From Allodiplogaster sudhausi (lineage: Eukaryota > Nematoda > Chromadorea > Rhabditida > Diplogasteridae): DNA of 64,000 bases. Positions 20,243 to 32,726 of the stretch are shown here, in pieces. The stretch lies in NCBI GenBank assembly GCA_945643635.1, contig CALZFC010000067.1, positions 478,501-542,500 of the forward strand, written 5' to 3'. The position numbers and the translations under genes are program-made. Below the pieces are notes generated by a model. The model did no database searches. It was not told the DNA's origin and saw only the letters and a list, made by a program, of their open reading frames with translations. Each line of letters opens with the position of its first letter. The first letter of the stretch is position 1.

Positions 20243-22019
20243 CTTCTTCCCATCCAACGGCAGTTTGCCTGCCACCCATTCAGCTATTTAATTTCACCCT
20301 TTTTCTCGCTCTTTTTTGACTCTCACTTTGCACTTCATCTTTTCTGTTATTGTTGTCGTTTTCTGTCTCTCTCTCTCACTCTCTCTCTCTCTCGCATACT
20401 CTCTCTCTCTCTTAATCTTTCTCTCTCTCTCTCAACCTCTCTCTCAGACTCTCTCTCTGACCCTCTCTCTCTTTCACTATCGCTGTTAAAACTCTCTACT
20501 TCTCTCTTCTCACTATATCTATCTCTGTCTCTGTTTCTCATTCTCTTGCCATGTCTGCAAAGTGCAAACAAAGTCAAAGTTGTTATTCATGCCGATAGGT
20601 ACAGTGTTGGGAGTGGGGGGAAAGGAGTGTAAGTTAAACTCTGAAATGTAATTCAATACAATACAGTACAGGTGTCATAAGTTCGGAAGAGATCGAGAGA
20701 GTAGTGAGCAGAGAGAACAAGAGGGAGAGAGAGAGAGAAAGAGGGAGAGAAAAAGAGAAAGACAGGGTGGGTGTGCTAGAGGGATAGAGCAAAGAAAGAA
20801 AGAGAGAGAGAGTGTGTGTGTGTGATAGAGAGAGAGAGCAGAGAAATAAGAGCAGAGAAAGAGAGAAAGAGAGCGCAGGGAACGACAGAATGATAGTTTG
20901 TGCTCCCGAATGTTGACTTTGGGGCCTGGATCAGTGTCTTCTACATAATTCACTCCATTTACCCGCTCTAATTCTACTCTCTCACCTATTTTTCTATTTC
21001 GTTTCTCTCTCTCTCCTTTCACTTGCGTCACAAGAAAATATATGTTGCAGAGAAGTTGTCCAACCTCTCCTCTGACATGAATGTATCCGCATCTATTGGA
21101 ACAGCGTGACTCTTTTTCCAGCGTTGTTCTTGGACTCATATACCATACATCTCTCTCTCTCTCACTCTCTGTTCTCTACTCTCTCTCTCTCTATCTCTCT
21201 CACCCTCTGTTCTCTGCTTTATCTCTCTTTATCTTCACTCTTTGCTCTCTCTTTCTCTCTCTCTCTCTGTTCTCTCTCAATCTCTCTCCATCTCTTCGCT
21301 CTCTGCTCTCTTTCTCTCTGTTCTCTGCTCCTCTCACTCTCCATTCTTGAAACGGAGGCCGTGTGCTGTTATATATTTACTCTTCCCAATTGTCACCTTG
21401 TACTTATCGCAGCTCTGCTAGGTGCCGACCCTTCCGGAACAGAATTTCCGTAGTTCTTTTTTTTCTTCTTCCTAGAAAACAGTCTCCAATATCGCCATGT
21501 GCAGTGTGTGAAAAGAGAGCAAATAAATGACAGAATCGTGATTTCTATAGAAATACCTACGCTTCAGAAGATGTTTCCGAGGAATCTTCGCGAAGAATAA
21601 CAAATCGACAGAAACTAATTTCACATATTAGCAAATATATACATGTTTATTAAAACATATTTGTTAATAGGCCCATCGAAAGAATAGAAATGAATATATG
21701 TAGGAGCAAGAAAGTAAAAGTGAAAAGAGAATGAAATGATATTTCACCCTATATGGCATCGATAAACAGCCTCTATCCACGCGTCGGATAGAGAAAGTGA
21801 AAGTTGGCATCCTGATAGGGAGAGGATAAATGTTTTTTCTTCTTCTTTTTCTCCGACCCTGATTCGCATGTTATCTAATGGGAAAAAGCCATTTCCTAGA
21901 CGGCGCCTCAAGGTCACTCTGACCAGGCGTTTGGCCCACAACGTCGCATGAAAAATGACAGCGAAACGAAGGTGGGAGGGGATATAAGCAGTTCACAAAG
22001 CAGCTCCCTTGGCTGTAGA
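20243..22019. other. Intergenic, microsatellite-rich
   Basis: (CT)n at about 20368-20475, (GA)n at about 20695-20880 and (CT)n at about 21150-21345. Frames through these tracts are Leu/Ser or Arg/Glu artefacts. No gene seen. Confidence 0.6.
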
Positions 22020-22026
22020 TATAAAA
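22020..22026 (+). promoter_or_regulatory. TATA box of the short PLA2-like gene
   Basis: TATAAAA, 50 bp upstream of the ATG at 22076; a second weaker match (TATAAG) is at 21983-21988. Confidence 0.55.
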
Positions 22027-22075
22027 CGAGAAAAAGACATTGGGCCGGAGGGTATTTGGAAGGGAAAACAGGAGG

Positions 22076-23221
22076 ATGGCCAGCGAAAAGTTGTCAGTAG
22101 TGCTTATTTTGCTTGTCGGCATTGCCGTCGTTGCGCTTGCACAGGAGGACTTCAAATGCGGCGTTGATAAGGCAAGGAAAAGAGTTCTTCATTTAGTTAT
22201 TTTCAGTTTTATTATAACTTTTTCATCATAATTCTTATTTTTATTGTATAATTCTTTTTACTATATTTTCTTTGAGAAATTTCAAAATAAAAAAATCCAC
22301 TTTCAGATCCAGACCGGACTCGCAAAAATTGTCGTCGATCTCAACTGTAAGGATCAACTCGGTCAGCCTTTTTTTTCTCTTTTTTCCTAATTCACACTGA
22401 AAACATTCACACTGAAAACTGCATTGAAAACGAAATACAAGAAGCACCCAGAGTTTAACGATTTTCAAACTTTATTCTTATGCATAATCCATTTCACAGC
22501 CACTGAAACCGCCAGGTCTCTATTGTAGAATGAATGACTAGTGAGAAATATGTAGCCTGCATGTTGAACATTTTATATGAAACATATAATTTTGAGATTA
22601 CTCTTTTAATCGATCGGAAAATACATGACAAAAAATTATTATGTTTTCATTAATTAGTTAATCAATCAATCTATAATCAATCAACGAATTAACCAATCAA
22701 TATTTAATGATCAATTAAATAAGTATTTAAGTAATTAATTATTTATTTAATTAATTAATTAATTAATTAATCAATAAATTAATCCATCTACAGGCGCCAT
22801 CAACGCATGCTGCACGGCGGGCGAGCAGTGCTACTCCAAACAGGGCGGACGCGGCGCGTGCGACGAGCAATTCTGCGTGTGCGTCAAGGCGGCCGCCGGC
22901 GAGAATCCCTTCTGCAAGGCGAGAGAACTTTGCTCTTTCTCTCTCTCTCTCTGTCTCTCTCTCCTTCTCTGTCTCTCTTTTTCTCTCGATATTTCTCTGT
23001 ATCTCTCACTCTCTCTCTCTCATTCAGCACTCTTGCTGCTATCTCTGTCTCTTTCTCTCTTTCTTTGTACTTCCTTCTCCCTCGTCTCTCTCTCTCACTC
23101 TTTGTCCATACCTCACGATTTGTCTCTGGTTGTTAATTCTTTTCTCTCTCACCTAATTCTGTCTTTGCATCATCTCTCATTGTCAGACGATCTTTTCTGG
23201 ATCACCATCTCTTTCTCTGTC

Positions 23222-23252
<31 letters not shown>

Positions 23253-23314
23253 CTTTCTCTCTCTTCCTCTTCCTCTGTTTCTCTCTCTTTCTTTCTCTTT
23301 CTCTCACTTTCTTG

Positions 23315-23387
<73 letters not shown>

Positions 23388-23478
23388 AGTGCCCGCCCTA
23401 TTTCAGTTCTACATGAACACGTTCTGCGATCTGCGCAAGGCACTCGGCGAGCAAGCGTACAAGGACAAGCATGGATAA
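22076..23478 (+). CDS. Secreted PLA2-like protein lacking the catalytic His-Asp pair
   Basis: Four exons: 22076-22171, 22307-22361, 22794-22918, 23407-23478 (115 aa). The N-terminus is a signal peptide (SVVLILLVGIAVVALA), so the product is secreted. The mature part has ten cysteines in the spacing CCxxxxxCYxxQxGRxxCDxxFCxC, characteristic of the small secreted PLA2-like family, with INACC, QCYSKQGGRGACDEQFCVC and a final FC-LRKALGEQAY segment. In the position of the catalytic HD (seen as SHDSCY in the minus-strand relative at 32.5 kb) this protein reads AGEQCY: His to Gly and Asp to Glu. Phospholipase activity is therefore unlikely; a binding, decoy or inhibitor role is possible. Introns 1 and 3 use GC donors. 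It converges on the long PLA2-like gene, with 1.1 kb between stops. Confidence 0.85.
22172..22306 (+). other. GC-AG intron 1 of the short PLA2-like gene
   Basis: Donor GATAAG|GCAAGG, acceptor CTTTCAG. The junction (CGVDK|IQTGL) coincides with the GT-AG junction of the long relative (CGTDQ|IQSGL), which fixes the GC donor. Confidence 0.82.
22919..23406 (+). other. GC-AG intron 3 of the short PLA2-like gene
   Basis: Donor TGCAAG|GCGAGA, acceptor ATTTCAG. The junction CK|FYM corresponds to CM|FST in the long relative, and exon 3 is 125 bp in both genes. Most of the intron is (CT)n. Confidence 0.82.
22930..23388. repeat. (CT)n-rich intronic tract
   Basis: Nearly all of intron 3 of the short PLA2-like gene is CT/CTTT repeat, including a (CTTT)n run near 23225-23260 and a pure (CT)n run near 23325-23386. 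Confidence 0.93.
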
Positions 23479-23481
23479 GGG

Positions 23482-23815
23482 ATATTTAAGGATTTTATCA
23501 TTTTGGGATTTAAGGATTTAAGGCAAAGAATTAAGTAATTTAATTATTTAAGGAGTTATGGATTTAGGGATTAAGCATTAATGATTTTGGGATTTAAGGA
23601 GCTTTGCATTTAACGATTTAGGGATTTAGGATTTTTAGGATTCTTGAGTATAAGGAATTAGGGATTTAAGAATTTAATGATTAGAGATTTAAGTACTAGG
23701 TTAGTCAGGGAATTAAAGATTAAATGACTGAATGATTTAAGGATTTGGGGACATAAGGATTTAGGGCTTTAAGAATTTAAGGAGTAAAGGATTTGGGGAT
23801 ACATGGATTTAAGGA
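23482..23815. repeat. Degenerate GATTTAAGG tandem repeat
   Basis: Starting 4 bp after the stop codon, variants of GGATTTAAGG, GGGATTTAAGG and GGATTTAGGG recur about every 9-20 bp for 330 bp. This is probably the 3' UTR/flank of the PLA2-like gene. It resembles but does not match a telomere repeat. Confidence 0.8.
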
Positions 23816-24607
23816 TGTTTATGTTCCGTTAAACGACCATTTTGGAATTAAGAGATGTGTTTCAAGGGGACGAAGAAAGTGATTATGGCGATGAGGACGT
23901 ATTTATATATATGGGAGGGAATAATAGCTGAACTTACCAATATTCTGATCACGATAGCTTTAATTAACAAATTTTTTATGGGATAAGAAGATTAAAAAAA
24001 AAATTCAGTGTCTTTTTTGAATAAATATAATTTATGTATGTAATTTATAGCTTCTATTTTTTTAATCATGCTGCGATGTCTTATGCATTTACTTTGTGAT
24101 AAAGACAGATAACTGCTTCACGTCTGGTACAGAAGTAAACAAGTTATATAAATTCTAAAATTCTATTATTTGTTTGTCGCCATTATATTTTGGCATTCAA
24201 ATCATTTTTAATTGTGCTTCATATTATATCCGAAACCAACTCATTTATGAATACAATTCGACGAAAAATGTCATCGAAAACAAGACGGGCGAAAAACAAA
24301 CACCGGTATGTACAAACAGAGTGCGTTGCGGGTGCGGGGGATAAAATGAACATATTCATTTTTATATAGTATTATTATTATTAATAAGCTTAATATTAAT
24401 TTGTTTGACGCTTATACAAATGCTGCACAGTACCTATAGAAATGTAATATTATGCCGATGCGTATTTCTTAATACTTAAAATAATAGTAATCATTTTTTT
24501 TAAATATAATTTTAAGACATATGATCGCTATATGTTATCTACATATGGCAATTACTATTACTCATGTCATTGACGTCATTTATTAATTACACTCTCACAT
24601 ATGAGAA
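23816..24607. other. Intergenic between convergent PLA2-like genes
   Basis: AT-rich, with no gene seen. AATAAA at about 24020 (+) could serve the plus-strand gene; TTTATT at 24578-24583 (AATAAA on the minus strand) lies 25 bp beyond the stop of the minus-strand gene. Confidence 0.5.
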
Positions 24608-24886
24608 CTATTGGCGATGTCGAAAGCCAGCTTCGGCTTCGTCCTCGATTTCGTCATGGAGCGCTTGGACCTTTGGGAGTCTATTCTCTGGGGATCTATT
24701 CTCTGGGGGTCTAATATACCCCTTTGCTGGGTCAGCTGGAGCTTGTGCCTGTCTCAGCACCGCCTGCCTTCTCCGCTGCACTTGACGGAAGAAGCGTTGC
24801 TGCCAGCGAATCCACCGCTCGTAAGAGGCCTCTTCGGAAGAGGCGAGTGAAGAAGATCGTTCGAGCTGCGAGAGAGTGAGAGAGGT

Positions 24887-24932
<46 letters not shown>

Positions 24933-27900
24933 TGAGAGAGACGGAAAGGAGAGGGTAAAAGAGAGAGAGAGTGAGAGAGATTTAAGGAAATTAATGACTT
25001 CCTTTCACTTTGAATACTCTTAAATGTCCACTTCCTTTGTTGCCGCGTCCCACTAACTCACGCACATGCTCTCTCGGGAAAGGGAAAAAGGCGCGAATTC
25101 AAACGTGAATTTTTGGTGACCCCTTCAATACGCGAACCTCCTGAGGCGCATGCCTACGCGGCAGGGGCAGCAGCATTTCCTCATGATTCGCAGTCTCTGA
25201 AGACAAGAGAACTCGCTTCTTCTTCTTCGGCTTCTTTCTCTTGCTCGATAACGTCCTGCAGGTAAGAGAGAGAGAGAGATAAAGAGGTGTGGAGAGAAAC
25301 TGAAATAGAAGGCGAGAATGATGAGAATACACAGATGCGGAGAAAGGCAAAAGGAGACTGAAACTGAGTAGAAAATGTAAGATTGTGAAAGAAAGGGATT
25401 TTTTTTAAAGTATTTTTTAATGACATATGTAACTAATTTTTTTAAATTTTTAATTATTTTTAAAATATTTTCAAAAGAAGCAGCTCATACCAAGTAGACT
25501 CTGTAGTCGCTTCTGTTGTCGTCGCTTGAATGTGCTTCGTGATCGTTCTTTGTGTTGTCGTCGAGACGTGATCAGCATGTCTCATCAGGTCGGCATCCTC
25601 GATCTCAATCTCGGCAGAGATAGACGCGGAGTCCTCGTCCTTGGTTACGGTAGCCGTCGTTTTCCGTACGGGACCATCCTTCTTTTCTTCTTCTTCGTTG
25701 AGCTCTTCCCCAGACTCCTCTTGATGCTTCTTCACTCTTGTCTCTTCGAAGGACTTGTGGCGACTGCTGGATTTGTTCGTGACTCCTTCAGCAGAAGCGG
25801 GCAGAGAATGATTCTTCGTCTTCCTCTTGTTGTTCTTATTTTTAGTGCGTCTCGCCGCCTTCTTATTATTCGTCACCTTCGTCGTCGTCTCAATCTCCAC
25901 CTCGACTTCGATCGCTTCCGAACTGGGCGGCGGTGAGCGCAATTCGTACGGAATTTCAACGTAGTAATAGTCGTCGCGAGGCGCACCGAAATTCTCCTCC
26001 TCGTCAATGCTCTCGTGGCTCTTCTTTGAATGCTTATTGTTAGCGGACGCCGTGGCGACCGTGGTTTTGGACTGTAAGAATAAAAATGTCCGTGTTTTAG
26101 GAAATCATAGCATGAAGAATGAAGAATGAAATAATGAAAAGGTTTTTTTTGGATCGATTTTACCTTAAAAAAATTTTCCCATCACTTTGTACATATGTAT
26201 TCATGTATGTTTATAAATTACTTACGCTATGTGCCTTCTGATGATGGCGGTAATGATGAGCGAACGTAGAAGAAGATGAAGAAGTCACATGACGCTCTTC
26301 CTCTTCCTCTACGGACTCACGCAGAGTCGTCGTCGAGGAAGCCGACGTTGTTGTTGTTGTTGTCGATGTGGTATCCTGAACAGTTTCAATTTATCGTTCT
26401 ATCAGGCTGATTGTGAGATGGGCACAGGGACGTTAGTGGCCGAACGATAACTTTGTTGCGGGAGTGGGAGAGAGAAAGAGAAATAGAGAGAGATGCAACG
26501 AGAGATAAACAATGAGAGGCTAGCAACGAGGAAGGGCTGCCAATTTGGGGGGGGGAGATGGAATATGTAAATGCGCTTATAAAAGTTTTCTTAATTAAAA
26601 AAAAAGTACTCGTTAAAAGAATTAGTGAAACAATCACTGACAATATCATCATCTTTTCGCTCTTTCTTCTGCTTCTTTGTCTTTCTCTTCTTTCCATTCT
26701 TCTTCGTTTTCGTGCTCTTCTTCTTGGTTTTCCTTGGCTTCTTCGTCGTAGTTGTCGTGGTGGTGACATCATCATCATCATCTTCTTCAGACGATGACTC
26801 CGCTCCTTTGATCTCGCCGCCATCACGCTCTTTTATCTTGCCACCAAACAGCTCCGCCTCTCGCCTCTCTTCCACCGCCCTGTTGGCCTCTCGCCGTCTC
26901 GCCGCCTCCTCTCTTTCGGCCTCTCGCTCTCGCCTCAACTTCTCCGCCGCCACGAGCTGCTTCTTCAGCTCGCGCGCCGTCGCGTCGTCGAGGTCCACGT
27001 GAGCCTTTTAAAAAACATTTCAACAGTCAGAGATCAAAGATCAAAGTACGAAATTAAAAAATAAAAAAAAATTAATTTCAGTTATATTTAAAAAATAGAT
27101 AATGCTAATTTATTAAAGAATTTGTCATATTAAAATTTAAAAAATTCTTTTATCGTAAATGAAATTAATATTTCGCTTTGACAGCGCAAATTTTAAATGT
27201 TGGCGAAGTGGGCCTGGTGGTTTTCTGTTGGTTGTTGATTGCTTATTAAAGTGGCTCACTTGCTCTTCGATGCATGAATGTTGATAGTGACTTAGTAAAC
27301 CAATGAATATTAATCGATAATATCCTTGATTGATAAATTCGTCTGTTGAAAGGTTATTAAAGTGGTTCACTTGCTCGTCGAAGGATGGTCGAATGGTGTT
27401 AGTGACTTAGTAAACCTATGATTATTAATCGATAATATGATTACTTGATAAATTCGTCGACAATTTGGTCGACCAATAAATCAATTAATCGATAACCGCC
27501 GAATCAGACAATAAATCTCCTCGAATGGATAGATAACCTGTCCGATGCGTCGCTCGTGCGCCTCGCGCTCTTGCTTCGTCTCGATGAGGACGCCGACGCC
27601 GCCGACAGCGGACACCGGGACCGCGACGCCGTCCGGCCGCTCGTCTCTGTGGAACGAGACGACCGGCCCGTCGATCTCGACCGCCGCCGAGTCCTCCTAT
27701 TAAGTGATGTGTCTGGTCTATGTTAGAGCCTATGTCGGCACTAGCGGGCGCAGGGGCCGCCAAATCGGACAAGTGAAATATCTCGCTCTGCAGGCGCTTT
27801 CAGGAAAAGAACATAAATATGTATCATAATGAGATCATAGAACTCGCGTTGAGAAAAAATCCTGCAACATTGTGGAATTTTGTTTTTATTTCGTGACGTA

Positions 27901-30900
27901 TGTAGAGTGGCACTAAATTTGTGACAGCACGTCATGAAGGTGTAACAGACTCAAAATATATTTGCAAACATACTTGAAAGTCAAAATCGATGTCCTTGAG
28001 CGACGTCTTCGAGGCCCTCGTCGTGGTCTCGGACGGTCGTCTCCGATGATTCCTTCGCTTCCTCGGCTTCTGCGTCGTTGTCGTTGTCTTCTTCTCATCC
28101 TTGGTCGCCTCGTCACTCTCCTCCTCCTCTTCCTCCTCGGGCGGTGGCGCCGCGTCGAACTCGACACGATCGCCCGGCTTGAACCCAAGGAAACGCTGCT
28201 TGTTTCGGCTGCTCGATGCAGCCGCAGGGTGCTCCTGAAAATTAAAAGGAAATGTATTTTAAAAAAAAGATTTTATAATGTATTATTTAAAATCTAGTTC
28301 TCATTTGAAATAGATGTTCACAGCTAGAGATCAACCTAATAACGATTGTGCCACGTGTGAATTAAATATAAGTGTTCGCATTAGACAGGAAAACCGCCGT
28401 TTCCTACAACCGTTATTTCTTGAATAATGCACAAATTCTTTCTTGGAATTAACATTTATTATAATTTTCTGGAACTGAAAAAAATAGTGTGAATTAAGAG
28501 AGCCTCTCTGTAAGGCTCAAGCAGCGCTCAATGGGCGCCTGCCCCGGGGGAAAGTGTTGGATTTTGGTAACCAAAATTTTATGAGGTGTACCCCCTTGTA
28601 TTGTAAAAGAAATAATGGGGTCAAATTTGTTATAAAAAATTTTTTATTGCCAGTGGGTACAAAAGTAAGGTAAATATTTGAGTGTCCATAACTTCCTAAA
28701 AACTTAATATTTTTCAGTTTTCTTTTTTTTGTTTTATTTGTCATTCAAATACACACAAAAACGTAATAGGAAGTGTTTTTTGAAAATTTCATTCTTGACC
28801 AGTTTTAGGCATTTTTCTGTTTCCGAAATTGTTTTTTTGGACATTTCAACTATTTTACGGCATGAGCACGGGCCAATGAATAGTTTATAAGAAAGAGGAG
28901 AAAAAACTATACAAGATGTGTTCTTATGAAGAAAATCCAAGGATATACATTTTACGAAATTTTGAGTTGAACCTGGTGCACTCGCGTTTTTGCTCGTTGG
29001 GATGAAACTGTATAATTATTTTCAAAGCTTTGTTTTCGGGATAATATCGATGTCGATATATTAGCCATTAAATTCTCTACCAGAAAAGGCATCTATCACC
29101 GAAATACGTATTCTCTTGGGACTCAGAGAATGCAATTATATGTTTTTCGAAAAAAAAATAATTCAATGATAACTAATGAAACTCTCATTTTTAGTCCACA
29201 GAGGTAGCCAGTCGGAGCAATTCTCCATATCAGAAGATAGAGCGAAGAATTTTGCATAACATATTCCCTTTTCGAGGAATTTGAAGGATATACATTTCCA
29301 TTTTTCTATCAATATAGAAGTCTTTCCTCGTCATGCAAACGACCCATGATATCGAAAGCGTATTCAGCGATCCATAACTTTGCTCAATCTTAATATCAGA
29401 AAATCATAGGTATATCATCTAAGAGCTCTCACAGAGATCTTCAAATGCTACATACATACTTTTATTGAAATATTTATATTTCTATTTAAAATTTCGTTCT
29501 GTACTTTTAGAAGGCTTAAAAAACTATTTTACAAACATTTCCGCATTTCAAAACATTCTTCATAAGAAAGAGCGTGAAATTTGCTACAAGATGAACCCCT
29601 TATGGATCGCTGAATACGCTTTCGATATCATGGGTCGTTTGCATGACGTGGAAAGACTTCTATATTGATAGAAAAAAGGAAATGTATATCCTTCAAATTC
29701 CATGAAAAAGGGAATATGTTATGCAGAATTCTTCGCTCTATCTTATGATATGGAGAATTGCTCCGGCTGGCTACCTCTGTGGATTAAAAATGAGGGTTTC
29801 ATTAGTTATCATTGAATTATTTTTTTTCCGAAAAACATATAATTGCATTCTCTGAGTCCCAAGGTAATACGTATATCGGTGATAGATACCTTTTCTGGTA
29901 GAGAATTTAATGGCGAATATATCGACATCAATATTATCCCAAAAACAAAGCTTTGAAAATAATTATACAGTTTCATCCCAACGAGCAAAAACGCGAGTGC
30001 ACCAGGTTCAAGTCAAAATTTAGTAAAATGTATATCCTTCGATTTTCTTCATAAGAACATACCTTATGTAGTTTTTTCTCCTCTTTCTTATGAACTATAA
30101 ATTGGCCCGTGCCCGGGCCGCGAAATAGGTTTAATGTCCAAAAAACCAATTTCTGAAATAGAAAAATGCCTAAAACTGGTAAAAACTGAATTTTTCAAAA
30201 AACACATCATACATCTTTTTTGTGTGCTTTCCAATGACAAATAAAACAAAAAAAGAAAAGTGAAAAATATTAAGTTTTAAGGAAGTTATGAACACTCAAA
30301 ATTTTGCCATACTATTGCATGCACTGAGAAGAAAAAATTTTTTAAAACAAATCTGACTTCATTATTTCTTTTACAATGCAAGTGGGTACTCCTCATAAAA
30401 TTTTGGTTACCAAAATCCGACACTTTCCCCCGGGGCAGGGCCACCTCGGCCCTTACGGAGAGGCTCTCTTAAGTATTTGAAGTGGAATGAAGAAATAATT
30501 GAATTCAATTAAACTCCTTAATTAAAATAAGTATTTGATGTCAATTAACCCAGTGGTCGGGTATCTTTGTCGGAATCTCTGCAGGCGTCCAGTCGGTGAA
30601 TGCATCTGGGTCTAAGCCGGGTGGAGTAGTGGGCAGGCTGACTACGGTAGGGGGCATGGCTGTAGAAGTGGGCGGAGCTCTAGAAGTGGACAGTGAAGCT
30701 GTTGAAGTGGGCGGGGCCGTTGATGGTGGTGTTGGCCGAGTCGGGAACGCAGTGCCAAACAACGTGTCGGCGACGCCCGGAAGACGGAAGGGGTCGAAGA
30801 ATACTTGGGGAGCCTGAAGTCGATACTATGTATTTATTTTTAAATATAATTACAGTTTTTTTTGCATTTTTTGATCTTTTTATTTATTTACTATGTAAAT

Positions 30901-31647
30901 ACATATTTTCAAATTCTATTTTGATTAAGCTTGTAGAATGTTCTCAGAATATCATACATATTAATTACATATATTATAACTGAAGCCTCGTGGCATAAAA
31001 AATTTATGTTTTAAAATATGTAAAATAAAATGTAATCATGAACCTCCGGCGGTGGCGGCGGGGACTGAAAGGGCACAGGATCGGGCAGGATCGGCGAAGG
31101 GGCGCCGATCTCGACGAGAAGCGGCACTTTTCTACTTTCGCCGACGCCGCCGCCGCCACCCGCCTTCCGGCCCGGTGGCGCGGGCGGCCATGCTGAGGAC
31201 GAAGGCGGCGGGCCTGTGCTTGAGGTCGGCCGCGGTTTCGACGTCGCTGCTGCTTGCTTTCGTTGCTGTTGCACGAAGCTAAATAAAGAAAAAAATTAAC
31301 AATTGTTTTATTTAAAAAAAAAAGCATCCCGCTAGTTTTGAGGGACTCGGCTATCTACTTTAGGAATTCTGAAAAGTAAAGTTTTTGCTGTATTGGATGG
31401 ATCTGACTTAATTTTAAAAATGAAAAAAAATGAACAAAAAAAAATTTTAAAATTAAATAAATTTACGCGTCGTGCAGATCGTGGCCGAAGCGTCTGTCGT
31501 CCATCATGGCCGCATTTCGTGCGGTGAAGTCGGCCGTGCCGAAGAGAACCGGCCCTGCCGGGTCCCACGCTACCTCACGCGGCCACAGATCCGCCACGGG
31601 GTTCAGGCGGCTCGGCTGGCTGTTATTACAAACATACATAGTAACCG

Positions 31648-31693
<46 letters not shown>

Positions 31694-32691
31694 TTTAAAA
31701 TCAAAAATTTGTATTTAAAAAATTTCTTGCACATAACGCGATCGTAGTATAGCTCAAAGCTGATTATTCCTTGTTTTCTATTAATACTTTAGAACTGACA
31801 CGAGAGATGCTGTCACGTGTTCAGCCGTAGTTGGTGCCACTGGAACGGGGTCGTCACGTGGCGGAGGCGCGTCCTTTGCTCTCAATGTTGGTCTTCTTTT
31901 AATTTAGTGATTTTTGTTGTCAAAAACTCCTAAATCTATGTAGCCTAAACTTTTATAGAAAGATACACAAATATTAATATTACATTTTTCTGTATGTTGG
32001 ATGGGGGGTTCTAATAAACAGGAAAGAGGTACTAATTACGAAGGTTCAAATCAAGAGAGTATTTAAGATAATTGAAACCTCTTCGATGCAGCAGCCGCTG
32101 TCCGTCTTGAGGCGGCGAGCCTTCCGGCGTTCTCGTACGCCAGCTGCCCGAACGTCTTCGTCACGTCACAGAAGGCGGTCGTCGAGAACTGCACGTACGC
32201 AAAGATTATTGTTTTAGTGGCGGGAACTTCAAATATGTTTTTATTTTTATTTTTTTTCTTCCACTCTCAATTTTATCTCTCGGTTGATGTGCGATACGGT
32301 TGTTTTGATAAGAACTGTTGTCTTTTCTATAAATCTGATTTTATCTTGCCTGATGCGCTGGTAGCAATAGCAAGAAAAATAGAATGAGTCATTTGGAATG
32401 CAGCAATGGCAGGATTATTCAAAGTGTATTTCTGTGAATAATCTTGCCAGTACTACATTCAAAATGAAATTCAAAAAGTTTAAATTGGCGGGAAATTTAA
32501 ACTTTGATTTTTAAACCATGCAAAGTGGATCGCCTCCGGCCGCTTCTCGGACGCACGCACAGAAGGCGCCATCGCACGTCGTCCGCCCCGACTGCGCGTC
32601 GTAGCATGAGTCGTGCGAGATGCAGCATGAGTTGATGGCGGCTGAAATGAGCGAGCATCCTTTCTCTCTTGCATCTCTCCCTCCCTCGGTA

Positions 32692-32726
<35 letters not shown>

